Part shown: positions 11,774 to 23,494 of the stretch, one piece after another | How the letters are laid out: each line of letters starts with the position of its first letter | Numbering within the stretch: position 1 is the stretch's first letter | NCBI GenBank assembly: GCA_000697055.1 | Contig: JNDT01002287.1 | Coordinates: 62,001-126,000 of the forward strand | Source of the DNA: Saksenaea vasiformis B4078 | Taxonomy: Eukaryota > Mucoromycota > Mucoromycetes > Mucorales > Saksenaeaceae | Reading direction: 5' to 3' | DNA length: 64,000 bases | The notes under the pieces: generated by a model | Told to the model about the DNA's origin: nothing | Seen by the model: the letters and a program-made list of their open reading frames with translations, nothing else | The model's database searches: none | Made by a program: the position numbers and the translations under genes

Positions 11774-13172
11774 TGTGTTTACAGGGAAAGGGAAGGTCAA
11801 CGAAAAAAATAGTTCGCACCTCCACCCGAGTCCTCCCGTTTCTTTCGGAAATACGAGTCACGGAGTGGCCGAATTTTCTTTCGGAGCATGTGACGTGTAA
11901 GCTCTGGGGCGCTGTTCACGTGGGGAATCTCCGCTGGCGAAATTGGACGCTCGAATTAAGCGCCGGACGGTCCGCGTAAAGCTTTTGAGGCCATGAGAGC
12001 TTGTTGCAATGTTACTAAAAGGCTTAGGAAGTGAAGTCTCGTGTGTAAAGCTTGCGGTCTCCATATCAGTCTAGCGCTAACGGCGACAATTCCTAGCAAT
12101 TGTGACACTCGAAGAAAATTGGTTGGATTTTTCCGAACATTTGCGTATCCATATGCCTCGGAAATAAGTCTAATCTTTTGTTCCTCTTTTTCGAAAACGC
12201 GTTGTAGAGAGCAAATATATCTTTTTTCTGCGATTATTCACTACAAATCGGAACGTCGGACATTGCATGCCAAATTGGGTCACCGCGTCCCCATAATATG
12301 TTGCTTAATTAATCAGAGAGCTGTTCGTTTTTCTTCTGAATCACAGCTGATGTAAAGTCATGCTCCTTCAGGCAACGACGAGGTTGGCAATAATCCAACC
12401 ATTTCCACTGACGTATATCCTGTGGACGATGTCTATTTCGTAAAAAGAGAGGGGAAATTAAGGTCTCACTAAATCCCAAATGGAATTTCGTCATAAATAG
12501 CGCGCATGAACTAATAATCAAAACAGTTGTTCAAGAGAGTATTATGAAAAATGGCTTCGGTAGCGGCATCGCCAAAAGGAATCATTCTTCAGCGAACAGC
12601 ATGTCCTGCGTTATCACTGACTTGTTGGATACGTCTTTTGTACCAAATAACATAGACGAATGAAGCATGGGAATATGTACCTGGAAATCTTACCAGTGGA
12701 TTAACAAGGGAACTACTACTACCCAGCGCGCAAGTTCATTTGGGCCAACGTAAAACGATTTGGAACTAGTGCACGCACGAAATCCCTTATTTAACAGTAT
12801 CCCGTTACGGGACCTACAACTGTGTCCTCGGGTGAAGAATGAGGAGAGCGAGCCGGGTTAAGCCGATGATGAATATTGGTTCGTAGAGAGAGGGCAATAG
12901 TACAGCCGCGTGGAAACAGACACCGTGAAACCCAGACGCTAAGCCGCTAATAGCCATAGCGACCTTACAGCCTAACCCATGATCCATTTTCACGCTATTC
13001 AACTTGCTGTTCATAGAGGTACAACGAACAACTTGCTTTTATTCTGTGTATGGAGAAGAAGCAGTTTGATATCAACGCCAGGTAAAATTTAGCTGACATA
13101 AAGGTCTGCTTTTCATAGCGTATTTCTTTCCATCGGATCAATAAAGAACCTTTCTGAGGTGATACAATTCAA
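11774..13172. other. Intergenic, unresolved
   Basis: A 40-codon minus-strand stretch (about 12309-12440, HRPQDIRQWKWLDYC...) follows a splice-acceptor-like aaatag and ends in TAA, so it could be a terminal exon, but no upstream exon joins in frame. The minus frame 12814-13014 is hydrophobic. Nothing is firm. Confidence 0.35.
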
Positions 13173-14013
13173 TCACTCCATCTGCACAAATGTATTATCT
13201 TCCAACTTGTGTGCGTTTTGGTAGATATGAAGGGGGATCCAGCCAATATAGTTCACACCACCAAAACCGCCAATGTAGTAAATACGCTGGACTTCAAGTT
13301 TGTAAACCCGGAAATCGTGGAACTTTTCCATGGGTTTCATATCGGGATGGACAGGGAAGTAACATGCGAGGCTAGCCTCACGCTAAATACGATGTTATGA
13401 GTGGAAAAAGGCAGCGTGGGAAAAATATTACTTGTTCGTGGGATATGCGCTGGATCTTCCCCAGTAATGTGAGTCGGGGTTGTTCAATCGGCGTCGTGGT
13501 ATTGTTCACAGCTGGGTTATACTCTTTGAGAGCCCGAATGGAAAACGAAACTTTGTTGGGCCCAGCAAGCAGGTTATGCATGTTCATCTGATAAACACCT
13601 AGTTTAGCGGTGATACAATGTCGTGCTACTGCGAATTTTGAAATACCTCAAGATCCGGCATGAAAAGTATAAGGTCCCCATTTTCTAAACATCTTCCACT
13701 GTAATACTCCATTATACCAAAGGGATAACCTAAGCATACCAAGTGGGTTATCTTGACTGCTCGATGTTTCACTTTAGATCATACCACCAAACCCAGGTTG
13801 GAGTTTATCGGCCATGATCGTATGAAAGGTTCCGATTCCTTTTTTTTTTTTCAAAGGGTGAACATCGATGGCTTATCGCACTGCAGTGATGTTACCAGTA
13901 TCATACACGAGTTGACGACCGATTCTTGCAGCAGTATGCACATCCTGCCATAATCTATTGTCTGCATCTGATAAACAGAGCAGCATCATAAGACATAACC
14001 ATAAAAGTAGCAT
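13173..14013 (-). CDS. CREG-family secreted protein (pyridoxamine-oxidase-like fold)
   Basis: Four exons: 14013-13896, 13771-13647, 13587-13432, 13382-13173; 202 residues (human CREG1 is 220). A signal peptide MLLLWLCLMMLLCLS is followed by the first family block HTAARIGRQLVYDTG. Then come GYPFGIMEYYSG, LILFMPDLEMNMHNL, RLTLLGKIQRI and the C-terminal YFPVHPDMKPMEKFHDF with VYKLEVQRIYYIGGFGG. CREG proteins have a split-barrel flavin-binding fold that has usually lost flavin activity; they are secreted or lysosomal glycoproteins. An NNTT sequon fits. All four junctions keep phase, and longer open frames on the other strand are shadows. CREG versus the related HugZ/DUF2470 branch is not separable by eye. 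Confidence 0.85.
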
Positions 14014-14266
14014 GTTTTGATAGGAAAAGAACAAAGAAAAGACGGAACAGCGGAGCGAAAATTGATGTTTAAGCAAATTTAGAGTTAGGCATTTGATCAC
14101 ATTCAGGAATTCTCAGCCAAACGTGGATATCGATAAATATCCACTCTCAAAGTAGCTTATGTTCCGTTTTTAAGCTTTCCATCCAGCATCGTTACATTCT
14201 CGGACGTAGATGCAGGCACTGTTCTGAACTCTTGGAGAGGAAAAGATTGCACATCATGCCTAAGAA

Positions 14267-14560
14267 TTGCGCTTCCTTTTCTTCTTTCTGAACAAACGTG
14301 AGCTCATGCTGCATGATAATTTTTTTGTAGCACCTGCTACCGTTGTGTTTGTGGGAATGCAGGACAGCGAAATGCTGCGAGACGATTACTATTCTTTGAC
14401 ATTAGGTCTATCTATGGTTATGTGCGACAAAATGATGATGATAATTTCGCCAATCAGCAACAGACATCGACAGCAGAGACAAGTCCGGTGCATAACCAAA
14501 AGGTCTCTCAGATCGAACATCGGACGAAGGCTTCTATAAACATTTTCCCTGTAATCGTAT
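14267..14560 (+). other. Possible exon pair of an unknown gene
   Basis: Between an acceptor (ttttttgtag, ~14330) and a donor (ttag|gtctat, ~14407) lies a coherent segment VVFVGMQDSEMLRDDYYSLT. Splicing to an acceptor at ~14459 continues in frame as ATDIDSRDKSGA and stop. I cannot find the start or a family. It may be a relic. Confidence 0.2.
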
Positions 14561-15229
14561 AATCTATAGAGGCATGTTCACACTCATCTTCAATGGACGG
14601 TAACTGAAGTTCATCTGGCACGCAGCAGGTGCTCCACCGGAGTCACATCCTGAAAAAGTTGCTACGTACTCCATGTTGTTACATCGAAAGATCTCAAAAT
14701 CAACGTGCGTATGCTATCATTACAGTGATTTATAAGTTCGTTGCAGCGTGGGCAGTAGCATCTGGCAGCAGGTACTACGTATGATATGACGGGTACCGAC
14801 ATCTACCTTTCACCTTACTCATGAGGCAATCTTATAATCCTTATCCGAAGGCAAGGAATCATAGGCGTGACCCAGTGGAATCGGCCCACTAGACTTGGAA
14901 AAAGTCCAACATACTACAAACGGCCAAAAGATTTTTTTATTGCCATTACATCGTCCAAATCCTTGGATTATTCAGCTAGAAATTGAATCTGTATGAGAAA
15001 GTGAAATAATGGGCAGCTGAGAACTTACACATAACCAAGTTACCGCGGATCATTGAAGTAAGGACGACCTTATCGAGTAATTGGGATAAGGTTGTTTCTG
15101 CCCTCAGCACCGTTAAAAAGGACCGGCAGTAGACCGTCAGTCGTGATTGCATCTGTGACCATTTAGGAACAGGGGTACAATTGCATCCTCACTAATGTTT
15201 CATTGCAATAAAGGTTCAAAAAGTTGAGC

Positions 15230-15740
15230 CTACATTAGCTTCAGAGCGAAGACATACTAAATAAAATTCACGAAGCGACGGGATATTCTACACAGGTAAA
15301 CGTATTTTTCAGGGAATACAGTAAGTTCATAGTCTTGTTGACGTAAAGAAAAAATGTGGCATCATGTGAATCAGATTGATGACACATTTTAGGTTTCTCT
15401 GAAGGGTCTTGATGCATTGAGAAAACGATATGACAAATTGCTGTCTATTTGTAGTGCTGTAGGAGTCGGCCCATAGCTTAAGCTAGAAATATCATTTTGC
15501 AGTTTTGCCACACACAGTTTCTTGTATGTATAGAAATTAAGCTTACCACAGTCTCGTGATAAAGAAAAGAGGGTCCAGCTGGTTGCCAATGAACATGAAT
15601 GCACCTTACTTTGTCATAACAGTCTACATTATGTTTAAAAAGAAGGTCTCCAGTTTTAGCCAATGTGATATGGCTTTCAAATGCGGTTTGTGTATCCGTT
15701 AGATGAGATGGAACCGCGTCATATTCAGATAAAATAGAAG
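15230..15740 (-). pseudogene. Unidentified coding-like region, probably decayed
   Basis: Reading the minus strand from ~15740, a frame gives SILSEYDAVPSHLTDTQTAF and KTGDLLFKHNVDCYDK, then HWQPAGPSFLYHETV with a donor (gtaagc), then after an acceptor LKLWADSYSTTNRQQFVISF. The next coherent segment (MCHQSDSHDATFFLYVNKTM) is in a shifted frame, and a TGA precedes the first segment. Composition is protein-like in all pieces, so I read it as a frameshifted relic or a gene whose exons I have not solved. Family unknown. Confidence 0.25.
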
Positions 15741-15867
15741 TTCAGCGGTGAAAAGTCACGTAGTGCTGTGATATTGACCTAACATTTACCTCCCCTCCGA
15801 GTGAATTTTGCGTCGACGACCGGAACTAGCTCTCTCCAAGGTTAAATCACGTCGTCGTTATTCCTAA

Positions 15868-16450
15868 ATGAATAATGGTAAGAAATTGTATCATGCTTAC
15901 ATGACCTTGGCTCTCCATAAGATGCAGCATTTTTTTTCAGGTAGAATACACATATACATTGTTGTCAATCGTTTGGCTTCCGTCTTGGCATGTCTTTACT
16001 CACCTCAGGCTGGTTTCCGCCATGCGGGGGGAAGGAGGAGGAGGAAAGAATCACCAATGGCGGGTGGCGTGAGGTCGGCCAAAAAAAAAGGAAAAGATAT
16101 AAGGATACAGCAACATGGTACGCTATGCAGCGCAATTGAAGTGATTCCACATTTAGGGGTCCTTAAAAAATCCGTAAGGTTAAATTTCGGTACAGGTGAA
16201 TAACGGTTTAAACTTTGAGGAATCAGCAAGCGCGTATATTCGAAGCGGAGGTGGCTGCCGCAGATGCAGAGGATACAAAGTCAAAAGAGTAGTACGAGGA
16301 CTTTGCTTCGCTTTACGAATCGAGGTCTTACTCGAGTTCATCGCAATTCATGTTATTAAGACTATCGTTTCGTCGGCTGACTTTGTATTCAAGATTCATG
16401 CAAACAGGATACACACGTTACACCCAGTTTATTCATCATCATTAATGCCG
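15868..16450 (+). other. Coding-like debris with a stop
   Basis: A basic 111-codon frame (15868-16203) abuts a segment at about 16227-16430 that reads ARIFEAEVAAADAEDTKSKE, then a TAG, then YEDFASLYESRSYSSSSQ. The acidic, coiled-coil-like text interrupted by a single stop suggests a decayed gene. No family is recognised. Confidence 0.2.
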
Positions 16451-16814
16451 TAGTTCCATTAAAAAATTCGGGGTAGATATATAGAAATCCTGTCCCAAAG
16501 TTAATAACGATCCAATAGTAACTGCATAAGGACGAGGGCTGAATTATCATATCGAATAGTTTATTCCAGTATGGCTTGAACACTCCGTCTAGATGCTATC
16601 TATTGTACGCCGGAGCCACAGTCCACGGGCGCCCTACAAAATCCGCCGTATATAATACCAAATTGGGTGTGGCAGTAACGTGAAAAAAAAAAAAGAAAAG
16701 AGCTACTTTCCCAGCACGAAACTCAATTGGAGCTAATGCAAAATAATCTTAAACTGACGCAGCGTATCGCACAATCTTATATATACAAATAGAAAGCTCA
16801 TAGAATCAAACATA

Positions 16815-18186
16815 TTACGTTGTTTGATGGCACACAACCTCTTTGATTTGCTGCTGCTCATTTAAGTGCTTCCGAGCCTGGTATTCTTCGCGCTATAACG
16901 ATACTAGTATCAGTCGAGGCAAACTAAGAACTGGAACAGCTTACCATCTTCAAATAGAGAGGCCCAGCACTTCGTCCCGGAGCCATCTTTTCCATACGTC
17001 TCCTTGCTGATAGTCTCAAGATATAGCTGAACTGTGCGTGAATTTGTGCATAGATATCCTATAAGAGCTGTCAGTAGGCGAAAGACCATGACACACGTGG
17101 AGCGGACCTTGATCCCCAAGAGATCGACCAGCGATCGGAGTGAAGTATTACTTCGGCGCCTGAAAAATTGCTCTTTTTTTTGTCACTTGTCAGTGTTTTG
17201 CGTTCCGCAGTTCGCCGATCTTACCGTTTGAAATAGGTGCTGCACGACGACTATGAGCTAGAGGATAGTACCCAGGATGTCTTTCTCTATTTTCTCTTTC
17301 TCGTTGAAATACAGCATCTGCTTTTTCTTGCAGATTGAGTGCCATGGATCGGAATGAACTACAAATGGGAGTGTGAGGATCCGTCATGACTGACCTGTTG
17401 TTCACCTGACAAGGAAAGGCCAGCATGAAATGAGATAGACCCGATCGGTCATAAGCATCATAAGGGAATAGAATCTTGCCTCGCCTCTTGCCTGTGCATC
17501 TCGTAATTTGAACATGTAGCTCATTACGTAGCCATTTTCATCGTCTCCAAACAGGACTGGGCCATCTCGCCCAGGACAAAATTCTGTGGTCAGACTTTTT
17601 TTTTTTTTTTTTCGTCAGCTATCCTCTTGTTTGTGCCTGTGATTTACCTCCGGACACATGCTAGACGTACAGCCTTATAGAGATGTAACTGCTGTGGTGC
17701 CTTTGTCCCTATATATTGTACTGATGGATCTTCATCGTCCCGCGTGACGAACATCTTGGCCTCCTGTAATGATTTACTATCCTTTGTGCCAATATATGGC
17801 ATTTGTGCTGTACATGCGGGACAGGTGGTCTGCGTTGGCATGGGGGGCTCACGCATACCGTTAAAAAACGGTTTAGCTGACACCGGACAAGTTGTCTTAC
17901 GCAAGGAAGACAGTGAAGGAGGAGACTGGAGACGTGGTGAAGTGGCGCTGTTGGGTGGTGTTGGTGGTTCGGTTGACATAGAAAATGTGGAAGATAATGA
18001 AGCGAATGGAAGAGAATTCGACGTTGCCATGTCGTTTTGTTTATCTTTTAAGGTAGGTATGTTAATCGAGCTGAGTCCGTTGTCACTATGGAGTAGCTGT
18101 TCTGGCTGGTGAATAGCCTGAGTGCAGAATACAGCACATGGCCCATGAACTTCGCAAAAATGGAGGAGTGCAATGAGTGCGTTCAT
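16815..18186 (-). CDS. LST7: Folliculin/Lst7 family protein, short form
   Basis: Six exons: 18186-17648, 17594-17406, 17358-17225, 17172-17108, 17058-16945, 16892-16815; 372 residues. The start MNALIALLHFCEVHGPCAVF matches the folliculin N-terminus. The longin core continues through CPACTAQMPYIGTKD, YKAVRLACVR, FCPGRDGPVLFGDDENGYVM, then YSLMMLMTDRVYLISCWPFL and an IYAQIHAQFSYILRL block. A Ser/Pro-rich insert (residues ~55-105) interrupts the longin part. Folliculin/Lst7 acts with FNIP/Lst4 as GAP for Rag/Gtr GTPases in TORC1 amino-acid signalling at the vacuole. The protein ends after the longin region like yeast Lst7, without the C-terminal DENN module of human FLCN. Introns 1 and 3 end in A-rich tracts with AAG acceptors; the usual CAG sites would break the frame. 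Confidence 0.88.
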
Positions 18187-18342
18187 GACGACCGAGTTAT
18201 GTGTTTAAGTTGGAGCAAGCGGAAAATAAAGAAACTGGGCTGCGTTGTGTGGATGAAGCGGTGGTTAAATCTAAAATGGCCACGAACATTGAAATCTGTG
18301 TGCAACATCATACAAACGCAACTTGAAGGGAAGCTTAATATA

Positions 18343-19063
18343 CCGTTTATTGGATGGATTTTTACGCTATTCTATGTAAATATTGCGTCCATCAAGAGCC
18401 AAGTTTGCGCTGAGGAAGGGATGAAATATGCAGTTATCAGTATACAGTATAAATTGACGACCAAATAATACTCTACTTACATCGACTTGGTCCCCAGATG
18501 AAGGATGTAAGAACGAGTGACAACTATGCATACAAATGGATATTAGTTCACTTACCGAATGTGACAAGAGGGAGCTCACTCAGCCAAGGTGGTTCGAACG
18601 GAGGTGTTGTAGGCTAAAATATAAACATGGAGAATGAATGATCCTGTACACATTTTGAAGAATTGACATCCTTACCGGGATGCTTTTTGGAAACAACAGA
18701 GCCCTTTAAACACAGATCATTTGGGTGGGACTTGTCCTTGTCGTGAGACATTTTTTACTGCTTCCGATGAGATCCTGGGAAATCCATTACTGGAGTACTT
18801 CAATCAAGAACGATATCTTGTTTCGATGGGACATAGTCCGTTATCGTGAGACACTCTTACTGCTTTTCGAAAGGATACCGAAAAACCACCACTGAAGCTC
18901 TTTAATGCAAAACTGGGGTTACTCAGATGCAAATTCTTCCTTGGATTGACGCGAAATAAACCACTTCTCATCGCAAAGATGTATCACCTCCCGGCGCAAA
19001 ATTTATTCAACTTGGACGTACTGTGATATTTATTTGACGCAGACGCTCAGTCAAAATCCAGTA
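18343..19063 (+). mobile_element. Dispersed repeat R1, copy B (~720 bp)
   Basis: Same orientation as copy A. It keeps the left hairpin arm (tttttacgctattctatg, ttgcgtccatcaagagcca) but breaks off at gtccccagatg, so the right arm and about 220 bp are deleted. The rest, from gagtgacaac to caaaatccagtaag, is collinear with 9040-9530. No coding capacity. Confidence 0.72.
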
Positions 19064-22000
19064 AGTTAGTAGAATCCATTAGAAACGTTATAGAAATATA
19101 GACTATACAGACTGCTGGCTAAATCAGCTTTTCCCATTCTTTACTGTCTACAGCAAAATCTCGAAGGGATTCGAAAATAGACCTACGAAAACCACAAATG
19201 AGAAGGCCTCCGTTCGTGCAGGGATCATGAAACACTTGCTAGACGATATGAAACTGTATATGAATCGTTACAGGAGATATCATGCTTTCATGCATTCGGT
19301 ATTTTAAAGATAGCATTTCTTATTCTTAAACATACATGGATCACCTTGGAGAATATTTGTAGCAAGAAGTGACAATCTGATGGATGAATGCCTCGGCTGA
19401 TCAAAGCGCAAAAGTTGAAATTCGATCTCCGTATACTGCTGATCACAGGCAATGTTTCGACTACAGATTATATGTTGGCTCAGCTATTCGCTTTAAACAA
19501 GCTAGGAGGGACCTACAGGAGAGTATATGAAACAACATTGCGTATCATATCCTTAGACGGTATCAAAGTTCTGCTCGCAAGGTCCAAGAGCTAAGAAGGA
19601 TCTGTACAAGCACCTTGTGCAAATCGTTTCGTGTTATACTGGTTTTAACATTACCGCGTTCCTACGGATGCCTTGCTAAAAGGGTCACTAAGGGAAGACA
19701 ATAAATATTTATGGTATAGCGTGATGGACAGATGATAATGGACTAGATTGGATTAAGGATTCGTTTTGAAAAGGCGAGTAGAACAGTCTGCTAGAACGCA
19801 AATTGTGCAAGCTTTGATTTTGCTTCATTTATGTATCTGTTGTTAGGAAGGATCAGCTATTGCAAAACACTATGAGACACCGCATCTTTTATTATGTGCC
19901 ACTGCCGTAATTCGACTTGTAGTGCTCCAGGATGTACCTTGCGAATTCACTACTATCACTATCTTGCTTAGAGACCAGTAAGGTCGCGCCAGCGCGGATT
20001 TTCACTGAGTTATGCTCAGCAAGCTACTGCATGGATTATTTTCCTAGAACGAACTACAATACTCGATAAGGCTGTAAGAAATTGTTCCGTCTCAAAGGTA
20101 CAACGACAACGGAAATCATTGAGATCCTGCAATTTCAATATTACCACAACAGTTATCAAATAAATCGCTTTTTTAAATTATCTCAAGTAGGACGGAGGTC
20201 CAGGCGATGCCCCGACTTTGTTTAAGGGCATGGAGTTTGCGTGTGTCGTCCTCAGCTTAATCAAAACCCGGTTTGATTGACGATTCAACAGCTGAGCCGA
20301 TTGTCGACCGCCAACCACATCAAACACTTGTTATATAACCCTGATGCTCGGAACGTGCCAAGATTTACGCTCAACAAACCCAGATCCGTGCAGATTCTGC
20401 AACTAATTGCGCGACAATGGCGGTCTATCTCGCATTACAAAGGAGATATTAAACAAACAAACGCGGATACACGGTGTTTTTGTTGTCAATCCACGAAGAT
20501 TGAAAATGAATCCGAAATCAGGATGGCGAGCCGCGAGAGACACTCCCCATATATCCTTGTGTGCACGAAAACTTTGGCGTCGGACCTCTCAAATTTACCA
20601 GAAAAATCTGGAACAGTACTGCGGTCAGTACTCTCGGATAGATATATCATATGCTTACATCCTGGGTGCATGGTTCTTTGAACTTATTTTTGCATTTACA
20701 ATATCCGTTAAGCAGCTTTTTTGATTTCTGCAGAAGACTGTGGAAAACATAAGGGGATCAAAATTTGGAATTAAACATCGACTATTGCTCTATTTTACAA
20801 ATTGAGAAAACATAACTGGCGTAATGGCACCGGGTCTTCAAAATTTTCGTGTAATCCGTTGGTCATCCTCATTTTATTTTAAATAGCCGGAGAAAACAAG
20901 CTAGAAAGTCTAACGATGACACTTGCCCAAGGCTTAGCCTATACGTGCGATTAAAGATCCTGGTCTAGGAGAACTCAAATTTCGTGCTCCGGTAGGAAAG
21001 GAAATAGCACCGAAACAACATAATTGATCCGAAAAAGAAATGCTAACGCGTAGATAGGATATTTGAGTACAATTTGTCACATCATTTCAGACAAATTCAA
21101 GGAACAGACATCTGAACTCCTCTCTGTCTTACTTCGACATTTTGTAAGAGATGCTATTAACATGTTCGTGGATTCATGTATATCAGCATGATGTTTGCTA
21201 GAATGGATTCAGCTTACTTGGGCACTGAACAAAAGGAATTGATAACAAATACGAAAATGGTAATTAGTATGTCTTCCTGTATCGACGAAGCGTGAGAAAA
21301 AAAGTAGTCAATAACAGATGTCCAGATGCAACGCATCTTCAAACTAAAAAACTGACAGATAAGCGTGCGACATTTGAATACTTCTCAATAACCTAAAGGG
21401 AAACAGGACTGATTGAAATGAGGGTCGCCATCTGACATCATGACCTTCCCCAAAGGGGCATAACGGTCCGTCTCGGGAAACGTCTCTTGAAAGAGAGGAC
21501 GCGTGATATGCAGCTACACAGGATTCTCGCACCCTCTCGCATATCCCGGAAAACTTGGCCGTTGTTCACTAGCTGTGGTCACACGTCTACGATACTTATT
21601 TGTCCTGTCTGTGATCACGTTCAGACATATCTTAAATATGGAGTAACTATATCAAGATCTCGCGGGACACAGTAACTTATTTCGATATGGCTTGATTCTT
21701 GTCACAATGACATCCGTAAGACGAAGTAAAGGATCTACTTGATGAACCACGTTCTTTGTCGTTACGGGATGCAATATATTGAATAGCGTAATCTTCAATG
21801 TCTAACGAGGAGCACAAGAACTACTTTTATGCAAGCTCTGGTGTTTCCACCTCATAAGCTTTCCTCGTTGTTGTTTCTTCTCGTGATTTAAATGGTAATG
21901 AGAAGAATGTTCTCGTTGTTTCTAAAATCGAGGCTGGATGACCGTCTGTACAGGGGAAAGCTAAAAGCTCACTGCTAAGGTGACAAATTAGCTGGGTAGT

Positions 22001-23494
22001 GTGTATGCAAGCTTGTTTTCTGCCAATACCAGTCTAAATCAAAGATCTCTTGTTGTTAGTCTTGTTCCGATGAACAAGTTAGATCAATGCAAGAGGGGTC
22101 TGTTTATCTCAACAAATTGCTCGCTCCTATCATGTACGCCGACGTTTGCAACGTTAAAACTAGCCCCCCAACTTCTTCCCTTGTTATCCCTTTGTTAATG
22201 CTAATCCGCTTAATCTTAGACAGACCTCTGCTATACCAACTTCAAGGTTGCCAAGGCTGTATCTCAAGAGAGGGGAAAAACTTTAATCGCAAGCTATTGT
22301 TCCTGAGATTATACGGCCTGCTGACAGAGCTACTGTATTATCGATGTCGTTACAAATAGAGTATCGATCAAAGCACCCGTTACAGAAAAAAGAAACCCAT
22401 CAGCACATCGGAGAGTCGCATAAGTTACATGGAATTCGGGCTTCGGACGACACAAAAAACGTGTTCGGGAAGCGCAGACATCTATGGTAGTGCGCGCATC
22501 CGATCGACTCCCGATATATGCCCACTTAACCTGTGACAGTGTGGCTGCACATTGTAGCAACCTACCCCGCGTCTGGGGATGTGTGGGGCGTGGCGGGAAT
22601 GCAAAAGCCAGTCATTCGGTTACCCAATCTCCTTACGAGAGTTATTTATGCAGCTAAAGGCTACTGTCATTTTTCAAGAAGAAAATCAGCGCAGTCAAGA
22701 TTTCCCTTCTGTATTATACGCGTAAAGCAAATTGAAGCATTGCCATTGGGTACCTTACAATTTGATGGACAAGCTCCTAAGTTGTTGTAATCATCGGGCT
22801 TAACCCTGATGACATCGATTACAAGAAGAAGGGTTACTATTGTTTACATAAAAGTCAAAGCAATGACCATTTCGAAACTACAGTTCGCTGAAGGAGCAAA
22901 GAGGGCTATAATAAACAGGGAGAAAGCTCTAGTCCTCAAAAGTGTGGATAACACCTTTTTGACAAGTCTAGACATTCGTAACGTTGGTCACGCCACCTCG
23001 CCTCGACGTGGGAATGCCAGACTATACCATCTTCTCACTTGTTCTAACTGTTATGTTTGAAATAAGAGACCACGATTATCTGAGAAGTAAGACGGTTTTG
23101 TTCCTTTGTTTATACTGCTTGTTTATCGGTATAAGCTATCAAACCGTTGAGAATACTGCAGGGGCTGAGGTTCAACACGAGGTTCTACAGACTACCCAAT
23201 TTAAGTGCTTTTCAGTATCTAGATTGAATTGAAAACGTGGATGGCCATTCTCCTAGCATCACAATTAACAGCAGGCGAAACCATATTTGGCGATGTAACT
23301 TGGCAAGAAATTATGGATAAACTTGGTTATTTCATTTACAGAGTTATTTTTTACTCTGACAGCAAATTATTATTATTTTTAAACGGAAACGAGAAAAAAA
23401 GTGTGCGACAAAAAAAAAAGTTCTTAACCAGCGCCAAAATCCAATACAAAAAAAAGTGGAGAAAAAGAGAAAGAGAGAAAGAGAGTACACAGCT
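19064..23494. other. Gene-poor region
   Basis: Only short unsupported frames occur. The longest is a plus-strand 134-codon frame at 20277-20681. Between 22600 and 23240 several plus-strand segments read like protein (FGYPISLRELFMQLKATVIF, ISKLQFAEGAKRAIINRE) but are interrupted by stops and frame changes, suggesting a decayed gene. Confidence in any single item is low. Confidence 0.3.

Noticed and set aside
13190..13953. Plus-strand open frames and apparent exons (for example VHTTKTANVVNTLDFKFVNP) suggesting a gene
   Set aside because: The minus strand gives a complete in-phase four-exon CREG-family protein with a signal peptide; the plus-strand text is its shadow.
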